Below, piece after piece: positions 9,768 through 19,411 of a DNA stretch of 64,000 bases (the stretch's first letter is position 1; every line of letters begins with the position of its first letter). Made by a program: the position numbers and the translations under genes. The notes beneath the pieces were generated by a model, which saw only the letters and a list, made by a program, of their open reading frames with translations, searched no databases and was not told the DNA's origin. This DNA is from JANYBT01 sp038211475 (lineage in GTDB: Bacteria; Acidobacteriota; Terriglobia; Terriglobales; Acidobacteriaceae): positions 17,555 to 81,554 of the forward strand of contig JBBQVN010000003.1 in NCBI GenBank assembly GCA_038211475.1. Reading direction: 5' to 3'.

Positions 9768-10960
9768 CCCCGACTATCGCACATGCAATTCAGCTGACCG
9801 AGCGCATCAACCGCATTGAGGCCTCCGCCACGTTGGCGGTGGTGGCGGAAGCCGACAAATTGCGCAGCCAGGGAATCGATGTCGTGGATTTTGGGGCGGG
9901 AGAACCGCACTTTGCGACGCCGCAGCACATCAAGGACGCTGGGATTGCAGCCATTCAGGGCAATTTCACCAAGTACACAGCGGTTGGGGGCACTCCGGAG
10001 TTGCGCGATGCAATCGTGCATCGCCATGCCGTGGATTTCGATTCCGACTACCGCCGCGAAGAGTCGGTGGCCTCCACCGGCGGCAAGCACGCGCTGTTCA
10101 ACGCGATTCAAGTTCTGGTGGATCATGGCGATGAAGTAATTTTGCCGGTGCCGTACTGGGTGTCGTTCAAAGATATTGTGCGCTATGCCGGGGGCCACTG
10201 CGTGCTGCTGGCCACGGACGAGGCCCAAGGATTCCGGCTGACCGCGGCGATGATAGAGCGGCTGATAACGCCGCGCACCAAACTGATCATTTTGAATTCG
10301 CCGTCGAACCCGTCGGGGGCGGTGATGAGCGCGGAGGACCTGACGGAAGTGGTACGCCTGGCTCACGAGCGCGGCATTTGGGTGCTCTCCGACGAATGCT
10401 ATGTGTACTTGAATTACAGCGGGAAGGCGTTTTCGGTGGGCGCGCTGAGCGAATACAAGGAACGCATGGTGGTGCTGGGATCGCTCTCAAAAACCTATGC
10501 GATGACAGGCTGGCGGCTGGGCTACGCGCTGGCTCCGGCACCGGTGGTCAGCGCCATGATTAAGTTGCAGAGCCAGTCCACCTCGAATCCGACATCGATT
10601 GTGCAAAAGGCAGCGGTGGCCGCGCTCCAAGGGCCGCAAGATTGCGTGGAGGAGATGAGACTGGAGTACATCAAGCTGCGCGATCACGTGGTGCACGGAC
10701 TGCGCGCCCTACCCGGCGTGAAGTGTACCCTGCCGGAGGGCGCATTCTACGCATATCCCAACATGTCAGCCTATTTCGGCCGCAGCGGTGTGAATTCGGG
10801 GTCGGACCTGGCGGGCAAGTTGCTGCGGGAAGCTCACGTGGCGACGGTGCCTGGCGAAGGCTTCGGGACCTCGCAGCACATTCGAGTATCGTATGCCACA
10901 TCGATTGCGGAACTGGACCGCGGGCTGGAGCGAATGAGGAAATTCCTGGCGGCGCTTTAG
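9764..10960 (+). CDS. Class I/II PLP-dependent aminotransferase (aspartate aminotransferase Ib-like)
   Basis: A 398-aa fold-type I PLP enzyme. The PLP lysine is in LGSLSKTYAMTGWRLGY, and NSPSNPSGAV and SDECYVYLNY are the cofactor-binding Asn and Asp/Tyr motifs. The N-terminal FGAGEPHFATP and the overall length match the aspartate aminotransferase Ib family (AspB type), which transfers the amino group of aspartate to 2-oxoglutarate; many relatives also use prephenate. Exact substrate is not decidable from sequence alone. Its start overlaps the coaD stop by 4 bp, so the two are co-translated although their pathways are not obviously linked. Confidence 0.9.
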   Translation: MTPTIAHAIQLTERINRIEASATLAVVAEADKLRSQGIDVVDFGAGEPHFATPQHIKDAGIAAIQGNFTKYTAVGGTPELRDAIVHRHAVDFDSDYRREESVASTGGKHALFNAIQVLVDHGDEVILPVPYWVSFKDIVRYAGGHCVLLATDEAQGFRLTAAMIERLITPRTKLIILNSPSNPSGAVMSAEDLTEVVRLAHERGIWVLSDECYVYLNYSGKAFSVGALSEYKERMVVLGSLSKTYAMTGWRLGYALAPAPVVSAMIKLQSQSTSNPTSIVQKAAVAALQGPQDCVEEMRLEYIKLRDHVVHGLRALPGVKCTLPEGAFYAYPNMSAYFGRSGVNSGSDLAGKLLREAHVATVPGEGFGTSQHIRVSYATSIAELDRGLERMRKFLAAL

Positions 10961-11042
10961 GGGGACCGCGCTGATACCCTGATTTTTTGCCGACGACTTC
11001 TGTTCGGTCTTTTAGCATCAGCACCAGCCACACGAATTGAAG

Positions 11043-12044
11043 ATGAGCCAACTTTATCCACTGCTGATGACGCCGCTGTTCGATCCCCGTCCTTGGGGAA
11101 CGATGGACTTGGCGCCGATTTATCCCAACCACAAGTTTCCTGAGAAGATTGGGGAAGCCTGGCTCACGGGCGATCAGTGCGTGGTGAAGGATGGGCCGCT
11201 GGCGGGAAGTAAGTTGGCGGAACTCAGTCAGCGTTTTGGCCGCGATTTGGTAGGAGATACGGCGCCCGAGGACTCACGATTTCCGCTGCTGTTGAAGTTT
11301 CTGTTCCCTGACGAGAAATTGTCGGTGCAGGTGCATCCCGATGACGCGACCGCGCACCAGCATGGGCTGCCCTGCGGAAAGACCGAGTGCTGGTATGTGG
11401 TACAGGCGAAGCCGGGAGCGCAAGTGGGGCTGGGGTTGAAGCCGGGGGTCACGCGGGACGATCTGGGGCAGGCTATCGCCGGGATGCGGGCGGAAGATTC
11501 ACTGAATTGGATCAACGTTTATGCGGGCGAAATGATTTATGTAGGGGGCGGGACAGTGCACACCATCGGGGCTGGCGTGGTGCTGGTGGAAACCCAGCAG
11601 CAGTCCGATACCACTTACCGCCTGTATGATTATGGGCGTCCGCGCGAACTGCACCTGAAAGATGGCTTGGCGGCGGTGAAGGTGGACTCGACTGCGGGAA
11701 AGGTGATGCGTCCAGCGCCTGTGGCGGTGGACGGCGGCCAAAACCGCTTCTCCAGGCTAGTGAGTGCGCCGCATTTTGAAGTTGGCATGTACGAATTGAA
11801 AGAGCCGCATACGTTCTTGGCGGGCGACGGACCAGGCAAGAGCGCGGCGCAGATATTGACCGCGGTGGAAGGCTGCGGGGTTGTGGAAGTGGCGGGAAAA
11901 GAGCCGGTAACCTTTGCCAAAGGCGAAGCGGTGGTGGTCGCGGCGGTGCTGGGAAGTTTCCAGGTGCGTCCACAATGGGCAGTGGAGTTCTTAATTTCCG
12001 CGGTGCCACAGGTCGGCAACCCGGAGCCGGCGGTGCGGCCGTAA
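11043..12044 (+). CDS. manA: Class I mannose-6-phosphate isomerase
   Basis: Interconverts fructose-6-phosphate and mannose-6-phosphate using Zn2+ in a cupin-type active site. The 333-aa product belongs to the short (Bacillus-like) form. Metal-binding motifs are VQVHPDDATAHQ and KTECWYVVQA in the N-terminal half and GGGTVHTIGAGVVLVETQQ further on; YDYGRPRELH follows. The ATG at 11043 is preferred over the TTG two codons earlier. It is the first gene of a three-gene cluster (manA, manC, phosphomannomutase) that together converts fructose-6-P to GDP-mannose for glycan synthesis. No strong Shine-Dalgarno is visible. Confidence 0.93.
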   Translation: MSQLYPLLMTPLFDPRPWGTMDLAPIYPNHKFPEKIGEAWLTGDQCVVKDGPLAGSKLAELSQRFGRDLVGDTAPEDSRFPLLLKFLFPDEKLSVQVHPDDATAHQHGLPCGKTECWYVVQAKPGAQVGLGLKPGVTRDDLGQAIAGMRAEDSLNWINVYAGEMIYVGGGTVHTIGAGVVLVETQQQSDTTYRLYDYGRPRELHLKDGLAAVKVDSTAGKVMRPAPVAVDGGQNRFSRLVSAPHFEVGMYELKEPHTFLAGDGPGKSAAQILTAVEGCGVVEVAGKEPVTFAKGEAVVVAAVLGSFQVRPQWAVEFLISAVPQVGNPEPAVRP

Positions 12045-12105
12045 CGTAGCGCGCGGGCGGAAGCGGTTTTGATTCTTTGCGACTTTGCTTCACAATGACT
12101 TCAGG

Positions 12106-13224
12106 ATGACCGAAACCAAAACAAATTTCAGTTTCTATCCCGTGATTCTGGCGGGCGGCCGGGGCACGCGCTTTTGGCCGCTGAGCCGGAAACGCAACGC
12201 TAAGCAAATGCTGGCGCTTGATGGCAAAGACAGCATGCTGCAGCAGGCGGTGGCCAGGCTGTTGCCCATGGCGCCAGCTCGCCGCTTCTGGGTGATCACC
12301 AATGAAGATTTGCGCCTGGCCGTGGGCAAACAATTACCCAAGCTATCCAAGGGACAGATTGTGGCGGAGCCGGTGGGACGCAATACCGCGCCTGCCATCG
12401 GGTTGGCTGCGTTCCTGCTGCTGCGCGAGAACCCTGACGCTGTCATTGGCATGTTTCCCTCAGACCATGTGATTGCCCAGCCGGAGCGCTATCGCGAAAC
12501 CCTAGAGCGGGCGATCCGCATTGCCGAAGCGGGCGAAAATATTGTGGTGCTGGGGATTAAGCCGCATCGCGCCGAAACCGGCTACGGATACATCGAAGCG
12601 GGCAACGAACATGCTTCGGGCGCGAAACGGGTGCGGCGGTTTACCGAGAAGCCCGATGCGCAGAAGGCAGCCGAGTTTGTGAGGGCGGGGAACTACTACT
12701 GGAACAGCGGCATGTTTGTGTGGAGCGCGCGCACGCTCACCAATGCGCTCCGCGAATATTTACCTAAGACCGCGGCCTTGCTGGAGCAGATTGCGGCGGC
12801 GTACGGGACGCGGAAGTTCGCCGAAGTGTTTCGCAAGCTGTATACCAAGTGCGAAAACATCAGCATTGACTATGCCGTGCTGGAGCCGCGTTCGGCCAAA
12901 GGGGAATCGTCTTCCAATCTTTTCTGTTTGCCGGCGGACTTCGGTTGGAATGATCTGGGATCGTGGACGGCGCTGCATGAGCACCACAACATGAAGAACG
13001 AACTGGAGCAGCACAACATGATTGCGGCGGAAGGAAGTTACGCCCTCAACTCGACTAACAATTTTGTCCGTGCTCCGGGGAAATTTGTTTCGCTGGTGGG
13101 AGTGCATGACCTGGTGGTAGTCGAGACCGAAGACGCCCTGCTGATCACCACGCTTGAAAAAGCTCAGGATGTGGGCAAGGTCGTGAAGCATCTGGATGAG
13201 AAGAAGATGGCGAAGCTCACGTAA
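12106..13224 (+). CDS. manC: Mannose-1-phosphate guanylyltransferase
   Basis: Makes GDP-mannose from mannose-1-phosphate and GTP. The nucleotidyltransferase signature VILAGGRGTRFWPLSRKRNAK is at the N-terminus. FPSDHVI, GYGYIEAG and FTEKPD follow in the family order, and YYWNSGMFVW and DFGWNDLGSWTAL are present. At 372 aa it is the monofunctional form without a fused isomerase domain, in keeping with a separate manA just upstream. The ATG at 12106 is used; the frame opens earlier at a TTG but the added residues are not conserved. It lies 61 nt after manA and 29 nt before the phosphomannomutase, so the three are probably one operon. Confidence 0.94.
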   Translation: MTETKTNFSFYPVILAGGRGTRFWPLSRKRNAKQMLALDGKDSMLQQAVARLLPMAPARRFWVITNEDLRLAVGKQLPKLSKGQIVAEPVGRNTAPAIGLAAFLLLRENPDAVIGMFPSDHVIAQPERYRETLERAIRIAEAGENIVVLGIKPHRAETGYGYIEAGNEHASGAKRVRRFTEKPDAQKAAEFVRAGNYYWNSGMFVWSARTLTNALREYLPKTAALLEQIAAAYGTRKFAEVFRKLYTKCENISIDYAVLEPRSAKGESSSNLFCLPADFGWNDLGSWTALHEHHNMKNELEQHNMIAAEGSYALNSTNNFVRAPGKFVSLVGVHDLVVVETEDALLITTLEKAQDVGKVVKHLDEKKMAKLT

Positions 13225-13253
13225 GTTTTAAGACTCCGACCCGTAGCAAAATC

Positions 13254-14669
13254 ATGACAGAAATCAAATTTGGCACCGACGGTTGGCGCGGCATCATCGC
13301 CGACGACTTTACGTTTGACAATGTGAGACGGGTGGCGGGCGCGATGGCGTCCTACGCGTTGAAGTACGAAGACCCTAAGCACGGCGTGTTCGTGGGGTTT
13401 GACACGCGGTTCCTCTCGCAGCGGATGGCACAGATCGCGGCGCAAACCATTGCGGGTGCCGGAATTGCAGTGAAGATCGCAAGGCAGGCGTGCCCGACTC
13501 CCGCCGTTTCGTATGCGGTCAAGACCCATGCCGCGGCCTCTGGAGTCATGATCACATCCAGCCATAACCCCTGGAACTGGAATGGCATGAAGATGAAGGG
13601 CAAGTTTGGCGGTTCAGCCACGCCCGCCATGATGCAACACGTAGCCGAAGAACTGAAGGCCGGCTCCATACCTAAAAACCCGGGTGGCAGCGTGGAAGAG
13701 GTGGACCTGCACGCAGCCTACGTCGCGGCAGTGTGCAACTTCGCCGACCTGGATCTAATTGCGAAGGCCAAGTTCCACATCGCGATTGATTCCATGTACG
13801 GGTCGGGGCGAGGCATTCTGGCGAAGGTATTCGCAGACCGCGGGGTGCAGCATGTGGCCATTCGGCAAGAGATGAACCCGCTGTTTCCAGACATCAATCC
13901 CGAGCCGATTCTGCCACACATCGCGATGTTGCAAGAAACCGTGGTGCGGGAGAAGTGCGACGCGGGTTTTGCCACCGATGGGGATGCGGACCGCATTGGT
14001 GCGGTGGCCGAAGACGGAAGTTTTGTCGATTCGCACAAATGTTTTGCGATTTTGTTGCACTGGCTGCTGGTGAGGAAGAAGTGGCCAGGGGATGTGGTGC
14101 GGGCGTTTAATACCACGCTGATGCTCGACCGCATTGCCGCCAAGTATGGCCGCAAGCTGATCGAGTGTCCGATTGGATTCAAGTACATTGCCGATTTGAT
14201 GATGGAGCGGGAGATTCTGATCGGCGGCGAAGAGTCGGGAGGCATCGGATACGGGCGTTTTCTGCCTGAGCGGGACGGAGTGCTCAACTCGTTGATGCTG
14301 GCAAACGTGATGGCCGAGGAAGGCAAGCCGCTGGGACAACTGGTGGCAGACTTGCAACGCGAATTTGGTGAGCACCATTATGGCCGGGTTGATATGCACG
14401 TGGCGGACGCCATCAAGAATTCGGCGATCCAGCGCGCGGGCACGGCCGATACTCGCAAGCTGGGACGGTTTGGAATTGTGCGCAAAGAAACGCTGGATGG
14501 CGTGAAGTTTTTTCTGGACGCACCGAAAAACGGGAACGGCGCGGACCCGTGGGTATTGTTCCGGGCTTCGGGGACCGAACCCATGCTGCGGGTTTACTCG
14601 GAAGCGGCATCGCCGGAACTGGTGGCGGAGATTCTGGCAATGGCTGAAGAATTTGTAAACGGGGGCTAG
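13254..14669 (+). CDS. Phosphomannomutase/phosphoglucomutase family protein
   Basis: A 471-aa alpha-D-phosphohexomutase. The N-terminal domain begins FGTDGWRGIIADDF. The phosphoserine loop is MITSSHNPWNWNG, the Mg2+ loop is FATDGDADRIGAV, the sugar-binding loop is GGEESGGIGYGRFLPERDG, and the phosphate-binding loop is FRASGTEPMLRVY. Its place after manA and manC suggests it converts mannose-6-P to mannose-1-P, completing GDP-mannose synthesis. Family members often also act on glucose phosphates, and the sequence does not separate the two. The product may feed LPS O-antigen or exopolysaccharide. Good confidence for the family and moderate for substrate. Confidence 0.9.
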   Translation: MTEIKFGTDGWRGIIADDFTFDNVRRVAGAMASYALKYEDPKHGVFVGFDTRFLSQRMAQIAAQTIAGAGIAVKIARQACPTPAVSYAVKTHAAASGVMITSSHNPWNWNGMKMKGKFGGSATPAMMQHVAEELKAGSIPKNPGGSVEEVDLHAAYVAAVCNFADLDLIAKAKFHIAIDSMYGSGRGILAKVFADRGVQHVAIRQEMNPLFPDINPEPILPHIAMLQETVVREKCDAGFATDGDADRIGAVAEDGSFVDSHKCFAILLHWLLVRKKWPGDVVRAFNTTLMLDRIAAKYGRKLIECPIGFKYIADLMMEREILIGGEESGGIGYGRFLPERDGVLNSLMLANVMAEEGKPLGQLVADLQREFGEHHYGRVDMHVADAIKNSAIQRAGTADTRKLGRFGIVRKETLDGVKFFLDAPKNGNGADPWVLFRASGTEPMLRVYSEAASPELVAEILAMAEEFVNGG

Positions 14670-14748
14670 CCCGATCAAGGGTTGGCGCGTCTAAACATGT
14701 AGCAGCAGTCACTTCAGATACTTCTGCTGGATATCGTTCATCATAGCT

Positions 14749-15879
14749 ATGGAAAGCGAACACAATCCGGCAGACTCGCCGGGCGCGCAGCGCTATAACC
14801 GAATCCACCGCTGGTTGGGGTTCGCGGATGCGGGGCTGGGGTTTGCCTTGCTGGTGGCGTTGGTTGCTACGCGAGGCAGCGCGGCACTGCGCGACATTGC
14901 CTATCGAGCGGCATCGCAACACTATGCGGTGGCGGTCTTTTTCTATGTGGCGATGCTGCTGGTGATTGGTAGAGCGCTGGGTGCGGGGCTGAACTACTAC
15001 GGCTTTCGGTTGGAACACCACTACCAACTCTCTAATCAGAAGCTGGGATCGTGGCTGTGGGACCAAGCGAAGGAATTCTTGCTAGGGTTGGTAATCGCCG
15101 GAATTCTGGTGGAGCTGGTTTATTTTTTGATCCGGCAATTCCCCGAGCATTGGTGGATTGCGGCGTGGGCGCTGTTTCTAGGTCTGTTCGTGCTGCTGGC
15201 GCAGGTGGCCCCGATATTGCTGCTGCCGATCTTCTACAAGTTCGAGCCGCTGGAGAATGAGGGATTGAAGGAGCGGCTGGTACGCATGAGCCAGCGCGCG
15301 GGGACTCGAGTGCGGGGCGTGTACAAGTGGCACCTCTCGGCAAAGAGCAAGAAGGCCAACGCTGCGCTGACTGGTCTGGGCGCAACCCGTCGCATTATTC
15401 TGGCTGACACGCTGCTGGATAATTATTCCGACGACGAAATTGAAGCGGTGCTGGCGCATGAACTGGGGCACCACGTTCACCAGCATATTTTGAAAAGTAT
15501 TATGGTGCAGGCCGCGGTCACCCTGATCGGCTTTTGGGCGGCGAATGAAGTGCTGCACTACGCCGTGGACCGGGGCATGTTCGAAACTATTTCCGACTTC
15601 GCCAACCTTTCGCTGCTGGTGCTGGTGTCGACTGTCTTGTCACTTGTGCTGATGCCGGCGCTCAACGCCTACTCGCGGTTCAACGAGCGCCAGGCGGACC
15701 GGTACTGCTTTCAATCGGTGCCCAGTGTGGAACCGTTCATCACCGCGATGAATAGATTGGCGGGACAGAATCTGGCGGAGCGGGCGCCTTCGAAGTGGGT
15801 GGAGATGCTGTTCCACTCGCATCCAGCGATTGCGAAGCGGGTGGCTGCGGCGGAAGCATGGCAGAGTGGCGGGCGTTAG
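14749..15879 (+). CDS. M48 family zinc metalloprotease (Ste24/CAAX prenyl protease-like)
   Basis: A 376-aa integral membrane protease. Hydrophobic segments lie at about residues 28-48, 62-80, 105-125, 138-160, 240-262 and 275-295. The zinc site is HELGHHVHQHI (HExxH), with the downstream glutamate expected in FNERQADRYCF. Like yeast Ste24 and bacterial HtpX, it should cut membrane or misfolded membrane proteins at the inner membrane. The long N-terminal membrane region with YQLSNQKLGSWLWDQAKEF is Ste24-like rather than HtpX-like. It follows the mannose cluster by 79 bp on the same strand, and I see no clear functional link. It converges on kdsB. Confidence 0.9.
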   Translation: MESEHNPADSPGAQRYNRIHRWLGFADAGLGFALLVALVATRGSAALRDIAYRAASQHYAVAVFFYVAMLLVIGRALGAGLNYYGFRLEHHYQLSNQKLGSWLWDQAKEFLLGLVIAGILVELVYFLIRQFPEHWWIAAWALFLGLFVLLAQVAPILLLPIFYKFEPLENEGLKERLVRMSQRAGTRVRGVYKWHLSAKSKKANAALTGLGATRRIILADTLLDNYSDDEIEAVLAHELGHHVHQHILKSIMVQAAVTLIGFWAANEVLHYAVDRGMFETISDFANLSLLVLVSTVLSLVLMPALNAYSRFNERQADRYCFQSVPSVEPFITAMNRLAGQNLAERAPSKWVEMLFHSHPAIAKRVAAAEAWQSGGR

Positions 15880-15955
15880 GTTGGGAGCCGCATCCGGAGC
15901 CTAAGGGCCCGACCTTCCCGAAGTTGCGGCTAGCACAACTTCTGGTTTCGCAAAT

Positions 15956-16672
15956 CTATTCCTGCAAGATTGCTTCCACCCGACGCAGGTCGTCTTCGGT
16001 ATCCACTCCGATGGTGTCAAAGGGGGTCTCGCCCACAAAGATGGGGATGCCGTTTTCCAGAAAGCGCAATTGCTCCAGCCGCTCACTGCGTTCCAGCCGC
16101 GACTCCGGTAACGCCACGAAGCGGTCGAGAGCGGGCTTGCGGTATCCGTAGAAACCCAAGTGCTTGAAATACTGCGGACGCACCCCGTCGCGGTCATGAG
16201 GGATGGTGGCGCGCGAGAAATAGAGTGCGCGGCCCGAAGAGTCGACGACTACCTTGACCGCGTTGGGGTTGGCGATATCAATTTCCATCGCTGGGGTCAT
16301 CAGGGTGCCGACCTGCACCTCGGGATCATGCATGACGGCGATCAGTGAGTCGATGTGTTGGGGACGGGTCAGCGGCTCGTCGCCTTGAATGTTGAGGTAC
16401 ACATCGGCGAGAGAGTTGGTTGCAATCTCGTACACGCGCTCGGTGCCGCTGCGGCAGTTCGTGGAGGTCATCTGCGCCGGGAAACCACGCTTCTGGCAGA
16501 AGGCAAGAATTTCGTCGGAGTCGGTCGCGATCACTACCTGGTCCAAGCGAACGCAGGCCTTCACTCCGGCATAGACCCGCGCCAAAAGAGCCTCTCCGGC
16601 GATCTCACGCAGCATTTTGCGCGGCAAGCGCGTCGAGGCCAGGCGGGCGGGGATGACGGCGATCACTTTCAT
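15956..16672 (-). CDS. kdsB: 3-deoxy-manno-octulosonate cytidylyltransferase
   Basis: Activates KDO as CMP-KDO for lipid A-core assembly, which implies an LPS outer membrane. The 238-aa product begins MKVIAVIPARLASTRLPRKM, the family's nucleotide-binding signature. ATDSDEI, CRSGTERVYE and NIQGDEPLT follow in order, and HLGFYGYRKPAL is the conserved KDO-binding region. The start at 16672 is supported by AGGAA directly upstream and by family N-termini; the longer open frame (to 16813) overlaps marC and is not conserved. marC lies 76 bp upstream on the same strand. Confidence 0.96.
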   Translation of the reverse strand: MKVIAVIPARLASTRLPRKMLREIAGEALLARVYAGVKACVRLDQVVIATDSDEILAFCQKRGFPAQMTSTNCRSGTERVYEIATNSLADVYLNIQGDEPLTRPQHIDSLIAVMHDPEVQVGTLMTPAMEIDIANPNAVKVVVDSSGRALYFSRATIPHDRDGVRPQYFKHLGFYGYRKPALDRFVALPESRLERSERLEQLRFLENGIPIFVGETPFDTIGVDTEDDLRRVEAILQE

Positions 16673-16748
16673 GTTCCTAGTGTCAGACCGCGCCAGCGTG
16701 GTTGGCAAGTGAGCAGGGGTGCGCTCGAAATCGGAACCATCACGAGCT

Positions 16749-17411
16749 CTATGTTTTGGAGATGAGGTGAGCCAGGCCGGTAGAAGCGATTTGCAGGCCG
16801 ACGCAGAAGACAAGGAAGGCGCTGAGGCGATTAATCACTTGCTCGCCGCGCGGGCCCAGGCGGCGCAGGAATGTGGAGGTGAAGGCGTAAGACACATACA
16901 CCAAGACACACATCGCCGCGGATGCCAGAAAAATGGCAAGCAGGTGGAGCAAGTGCACCGTCAAGTCACTATCGTGGCTGTGGGCGCTGAGCGTCAGGAG
17001 AACGGAAATGGTCCCTGCGCCGGTGGTCATGGGGAACGCCAAGGGGTAGAAGAGCAAATTCTCAGTACGGTTTCCGGCCCTAGAGTTGGAGGAAACGCCG
17101 GAATCTTTCGCGTCAGAATCCGAAGAGAGCAACTGCCAGCCCATCCGGCAGATCAAAATTCCGCCCGCGACCTGGACGATGGGGAGCGAGATGCCGAAGA
17201 GCTGGAAGATCCAGCTTCCCGCAACGATGGTAGCGCCGCATATGACGAAACAGTAGAAAGCAATCTTGAACGCAGCCGCCTTGCGTTGATCGCGATCCAA
17301 GCCGCTGAGAAAGGGATCGACGATGAACGCCGTTCCCAGGGGGTTGACCGGGGGGAACAGCGACACGAAACCGACGAGGACCAAGTTGAGAAAAGTCGCG
17401 GCCGTCTGCAT
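16749..17411 (-). CDS. MarC family integral membrane protein
   Basis: A membrane protein of about 220 aa with six predicted transmembrane helices. The signature FPPVNPLGTAFI lies in the first helix-loop, and FPMTTGAGTISVLL, the second family motif, in the fourth. The MarC/UPF0056 family resembles NAAT amino-acid transporters; despite the name it is no longer thought to cause multiple antibiotic resistance, and substrate is unknown. The ATG at 17411 begins MQTAATFLNLVLVGF at the first helix; a TTG at 17453 is possible. A hydrophilic loop near residue 100 (SSDSDAKDSGVSSNSRAGN) separates the two halves. Confidence 0.88.
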   Translation of the reverse strand: MQTAATFLNLVLVGFVSLFPPVNPLGTAFIVDPFLSGLDRDQRKAAAFKIAFYCFVICGATIVAGSWIFQLFGISLPIVQVAGGILICRMGWQLLSSDSDAKDSGVSSNSRAGNRTENLLFYPLAFPMTTGAGTISVLLTLSAHSHDSDLTVHLLHLLAIFLASAAMCVLVYVSYAFTSTFLRRLGPRGEQVINRLSAFLVFCVGLQIASTGLAHLISKT

Positions 17412-17494
17412 GCCAAAGGATGATAGAGCATAGCGGACATTTGCAGGGCGCAACAGGCAACGGACCGGGTGGCCGGGCCATTACCCTTAACTTC

Positions 17495-19288
17495 CTACCA
17501 GCCTTGCTTCGCGCCCTTATTCTGCTCATCCAGCCATTTTTTCAACGGGGCGAAGTATTCCAGCAGGGCGCCGGCATCGGTCTGGCGTTCTCCGGTCAGC
17601 GCCTCCAGAGCGTCAGGCCAGGGCTTGCTTTGTCCCATCTGCAGCATCTTGTTGAATTTCGCGCCTGCCGCTTTGGACCCGTAGAAAGTGCAGCGGTTGA
17701 GTGGACCCTGGTAACCAGACTCGCGGCACAGGGCGCGATAGAACTGGAACTCAAGCACGTGCGCCAGGAAGTAGCGGGTGTAGGGAACGTTGCCAGCGAC
17801 GTGATACTTGGCACCGGGATCGAAGTCGGCTTCGCTGCGAGGCATGGGCGGCGCGACCCCTTGGTACTTCTGGCGCAACTCCCACCAGGACTTGTTGTAG
17901 TCGGCGGGTTTGATCTCGCCCGAGAAAACCTTCCACCGCCATTGATCGATGAGCAGGCCGAAGGGCAGGAACGCAACGCGGTCGAGGGCCTGCTTCAGCA
18001 AGAGCGGGATGTCGGCTTCGATCGGCGGAACGGCTTGGATCAGGCCAACCTGCTTCAGATACTCAGGGGTGATGGCGAGAGCGATGGCGTCGCCGATGGC
18101 TTCGTGAAAACCGTCATTGGCGCCGTTCTCGAAAAGAAACGGCTGGTGCTTGTAGGCGCGTTGATAGAAGTTGTGTCCGAGTTCGTGGTGGATGGTAACG
18201 AAATCGGTGTCGCGGATCTGGATGCACATCTTGACGCGGAGATCGTCTTGATTGTCGAGGTCCCAAGCGCTGGCATGGCAGACAACGTCGCGATCGGCAG
18301 GCTTGGTGAATAGAGAGCGCTCCCAGAAAGTGGCGGGGAGGGGATCAAATCCCATCGAAGTGAAAAAGCCCTCGCCATATTTCACCATGCCCTTGGCATC
18401 GAGTTTCTTGGACTTGAGGATTTCAGTGAGATCGTAATCGCCTTTGGTTTCGGGCAGGCCGAGCAGCGGGTAGACGTTGCCCCACTCCTGCGCCCAGGGA
18501 TTGCCGAGAAGATGTGCTGGGATAGGACCGTCGGGCGGGACGATTTGGGGGCCGTATTTCTGCACCAATTTGGCGCGAACGTAGGTGTGCAGCGAAAGGT
18601 ACAGCGGCCGAACCTGCTGCCACAGGCGCTCGAGGTCGGCGGAGAAGGCATCAGGAGGCATGTCGTATCCCGACCGCCAGAGCGCGCCGGTATCTCTGAA
18701 GCCGAGTTCCCGGGACCCTTGATTCGAGAGCTCGACAAAGCGTGAGTAGCGCTGCCGCATTGGGGGAGCGATGGCGTGCCAGCCCCGCCAAACGTCGGCG
18801 AGTTCGTGGGGATCGCGGCTGGTCGCCATGATGGTCTCAATGGCGGTGATGTCGAGACAGTCGTCGGGCTTGTTGCTGCGGCAATATTTTCCTTTGCCGT
18901 AATCGCCTTCGAGCGAGGTTCCGATCTCGGTCATCTCGCGGCGCAGCGCCGGATCTTTGGGAGCGGGAGCGGTGAGCGTGAGGCGAAGGAGGTCGAATTT
19001 GCGGCGCAGGTCTGGCGGGAGCTGGAGGCCGTCAAAACGCTTGCCTTGCTCCACCAACTCGGTGGTGGCGGCAGTGGCTTCGTCAATGGCGTCCGAGGCA
19101 AGGGCTTCGGTGTCGAAGGTGATGAAGTTCGATTGCAGCCAACTGGCGCGGTTGGTCTTGAGGCTGAGCTCATTGAGACGGATCTCGGCGCGCTTCATGA
19201 AATCCTGGGCTTCGGCGACGGTGGGGGCGGATTGAGCGAATAGGGACATGGCAAATAATGGCAACAACAGAAGTGAAAGCAGCTTCAT
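17495..19288 (-). CDS. Peptidase M2 family (angiotensin-converting-enzyme-like) dipeptidyl carboxypeptidase
   Basis: A 597-aa secreted zinc peptidase. The signal peptide is MKLLSLLLLPLFAMSLFA, ending at AQ. The zinc site is TIHHELGHNFYQ (HExxH), with the third ligand in NDGFHEAIGDAIAL, the arrangement found in animal ACE and bacterial M2 enzymes such as XcACE. Other family motifs are YYGKGKYC-like text at DYGKGKYCRS, LWRSGYDMP and LPFGLLIDQWRW. It is expected to remove C-terminal dipeptides from oligopeptides in the periplasm. AGAGAGG precedes the ATG at 19288. It is divergent from the TlpA-like gene across a 123-bp intergenic region. Confidence 0.93.
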   Translation of the reverse strand: MKLLSLLLLPLFAMSLFAQSAPTVAEAQDFMKRAEIRLNELSLKTNRASWLQSNFITFDTEALASDAIDEATAATTELVEQGKRFDGLQLPPDLRRKFDLLRLTLTAPAPKDPALRREMTEIGTSLEGDYGKGKYCRSNKPDDCLDITAIETIMATSRDPHELADVWRGWHAIAPPMRQRYSRFVELSNQGSRELGFRDTGALWRSGYDMPPDAFSADLERLWQQVRPLYLSLHTYVRAKLVQKYGPQIVPPDGPIPAHLLGNPWAQEWGNVYPLLGLPETKGDYDLTEILKSKKLDAKGMVKYGEGFFTSMGFDPLPATFWERSLFTKPADRDVVCHASAWDLDNQDDLRVKMCIQIRDTDFVTIHHELGHNFYQRAYKHQPFLFENGANDGFHEAIGDAIALAITPEYLKQVGLIQAVPPIEADIPLLLKQALDRVAFLPFGLLIDQWRWKVFSGEIKPADYNKSWWELRQKYQGVAPPMPRSEADFDPGAKYHVAGNVPYTRYFLAHVLEFQFYRALCRESGYQGPLNRCTFYGSKAAGAKFNKMLQMGQSKPWPDALEALTGERQTDAGALLEYFAPLKKWLDEQNKGAKQGW

Positions 19289-19411
19289 TGGGCCTCTCTT
19301 GGGCAGACTCAAGATTATGAACGAAGAGAGGGGCAGTTGTCAGGTACGGGACTGTGGTAACAGTTGACGGGTGGTAGCATCGTCTGTTGGTGGCAGAGAG
19401 GTGGACCGCGT